Positions 24,103 to 24,939 of a DNA stretch of 24,939 bases are shown piece by piece. The position numbers and the translations under genes were made by a program. The stretch is from an uncultured Eubacteriales bacterium (GTDB lineage Bacteria; Bacillota; Clostridia; Oscillospirales; CAG-272). Each line of letters begins with the position of its first letter. Position 1 is the first letter of the stretch. The notes beneath the pieces were generated by a model, which searched no databases, was not told where the DNA came from, and was given only the letters and a program-made list of their open reading frames with translations. The stretch covers positions 1 through 24,939 of the forward strand of contig CAJJIY010000022.1 of NCBI GenBank assembly GCA_905187695.1, written 5' to 3'.

Positions 24103-24939
24103 ATGAAAAGCCGGACAGGGAAAATGAGCATGAAAGCAAAAGCGTTGACCATTACGGTGGCCGTGTTTTTGTTCTTTTGTGCTGTCGGGACGGGCGCGGT
24201 CCTTCTTTTCCGTTCGTTGGTACCGGGGAAGGCCGATATTTCTGCCGGCACGCTCGGCGGCACGCTGAATTTTTCGGTGACGGAACTGCAAAGCGGGGTC
24301 TCGCTCGCGGAGCAGGGCACGACCTTTACGCTTTCGGCGGCGGGAGATTCGGTTGAATTTTCGCTGGTGACCGCCAACAACGCAAAAGAAAATCTTACGC
24401 TCCGATATTTTCTCGGTGTGAAATCGGTCGCCGCCGCGGGTGCAACGCCCACGACCGAGTGGTCTGCGGCTGTGAAAAGTGCGGTGCTGGTCTATTTTGA
24501 CGGCGTGTTTGCGGGAACGCTGGCCTCCCTTACCGAAAACGGCCGTGCGCCGATGGGCACAACGCTCTTTTTGCCTGCCGGCCGGAGCCATACGCACACC
24601 ATAAAGTTGGTGCTTCACAGCGCGATCACGGACTTTTCCGGAGCAACGCTTTCGCTTTCCGTTCTTTCACAGGCCGAGAATGCCGATGCGGGGAGCTGCT
24701 TCTTTATTTCAAACGAGGCGGATTTTGCCCGCGCGTTGGACGATATAAATTCCGGATTGCTGCCAAAGGAAAAGATTCCGACGCTGGTGCTGACCGCGCC
24801 GCTTTCGCTTGCGGCGGATTACACGCTTTCGGCCGATTGCCGTCTGGAACTCTGCGGCCATGCCTTTGACCCGGCCGGTCATACTCTGACCGTTACGGGC
24901 GGCACGCTTTCCGTCACCGATACCGAACGCTTTTTTGCC
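24103..24939 (+). CDS. Membrane-anchored or exported protein under c-di-GMP riboswitch control (3' end missing)
   Basis: The frame is open to the window end (279 codons so far) and starts at ATG 24103, 10 nt after AAAGGAG; in-frame ATGs at codons 8 and 10 are alternatives. A basic N-terminus is followed by a hydrophobic helix at about 15-36 (LTITVAVFLFFCAVGTGAVL), so it is a signal peptide or anchor. The rest is rich in Thr, Ser, Ala and Gly with alternating hydrophobic residues, suggesting beta-sandwich or repeat domains; segments such as GTLGGTLNFSVTEL and TLTVTGGTLSVTD are of the kind seen in surface adhesins and beta-helix proteins. I cannot assign a family. Control by c-di-GMP suggests a role in adhesion or matrix. 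The expected C-terminal anchor or sortase motif lies beyond the window. Confidence 0.8.
   Translation, partial: MKSRTGKMSMKAKALTITVAVFLFFCAVGTGAVLLFRSLVPGKADISAGTLGGTLNFSVTELQSGVSLAEQGTTFTLSAAGDSVEFSLVTANNAKENLTLRYFLGVKSVAAAGATPTTEWSAAVKSAVLVYFDGVFAGTLASLTENGRAPMGTTLFLPAGRSHTHTIKLVLHSAITDFSGATLSLSVLSQAENADAGSCFFISNEADFARALDDINSGLLPKEKIPTLVLTAPLSLAADYTLSADCRLELCGHAFDPAGHTLTVTGGTLSVTDTERFFA

Overview
The window is chromosomal DNA from a member of the Bacillota, most likely an anaerobic, gut-type Clostridia close to Oscillospirales/Christensenellales. This rests on the gene order dnaA-dnaN-recF-remB-gyrB-gyrA, the remB (DUF370) gene found in Bacillota, strong AGGAGG ribosome-binding sites, sigma-A promoters with 17-nt spacers, a pyruvate:ferredoxin oxidoreductase, a clostridial-style c-di-GMP-I riboswitch and an IS200 relic of the kind common in gut Firmicutes. 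The species cannot be fixed from sequence reading alone.

Left arm (1-7408). On the minus strand lie the start of a PTS-type EIIC membrane protein (cut by the window edge) and a radC-like gene overlapping it by 4 nt. On the plus strand is a two-gene unit: a cytoplasmic GH3 beta-glycosidase and an iron-type alcohol dehydrogenase, overlapping by 4 nt. A bidirectional terminator separates it from a convergent Cu(I)-exporting P-type ATPase. That ATPase has metal-binding domains at both ends, and a strong internal ribosome-binding site sits in front of the last one.

Origin and replication cluster (7409-16633). copA and dnaA are divergent, each with a recognisable promoter. The 475-nt dnaA-dnaN gap carries a cluster of DnaA-box-like sites (TTTTCCACA/TTTTACACA) and is the best oriC candidate. 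It is followed by dnaN, recF, remB, gyrB and gyrA, tightly packed and co-directional. GyrA has Ala and Gly at the two main quinolone-contact positions. Two small uncharacterised genes (a membrane-anchored protein and a putative ribbon-helix-helix protein) follow gyrA with short gaps.

Central metabolism (17878-23692). The pyruvate:ferredoxin oxidoreductase gene has its own promoter and a strong terminator. Next is a consensus promoter driving a DapL-like aminotransferase that lacks several canonical active-site residues, together with tcdA (t6A dehydratase), ending at another terminator.

Right arm (23693-24939). This accessory stretch begins with an IS200/IS605-type relic that keeps its left-end hairpin and its 14-bp RBS-sequestering stem but has only a 23-codon stub of tnpA. 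Immediately after it is a perfect sigma-A promoter, a c-di-GMP class I riboswitch whose 3' strand doubles as the 5' arm of an intrinsic terminator (arrangement of an ON switch), and the start of a membrane-anchored or exported protein running off the window. The layout suggests c-di-GMP-controlled surface protein expression.
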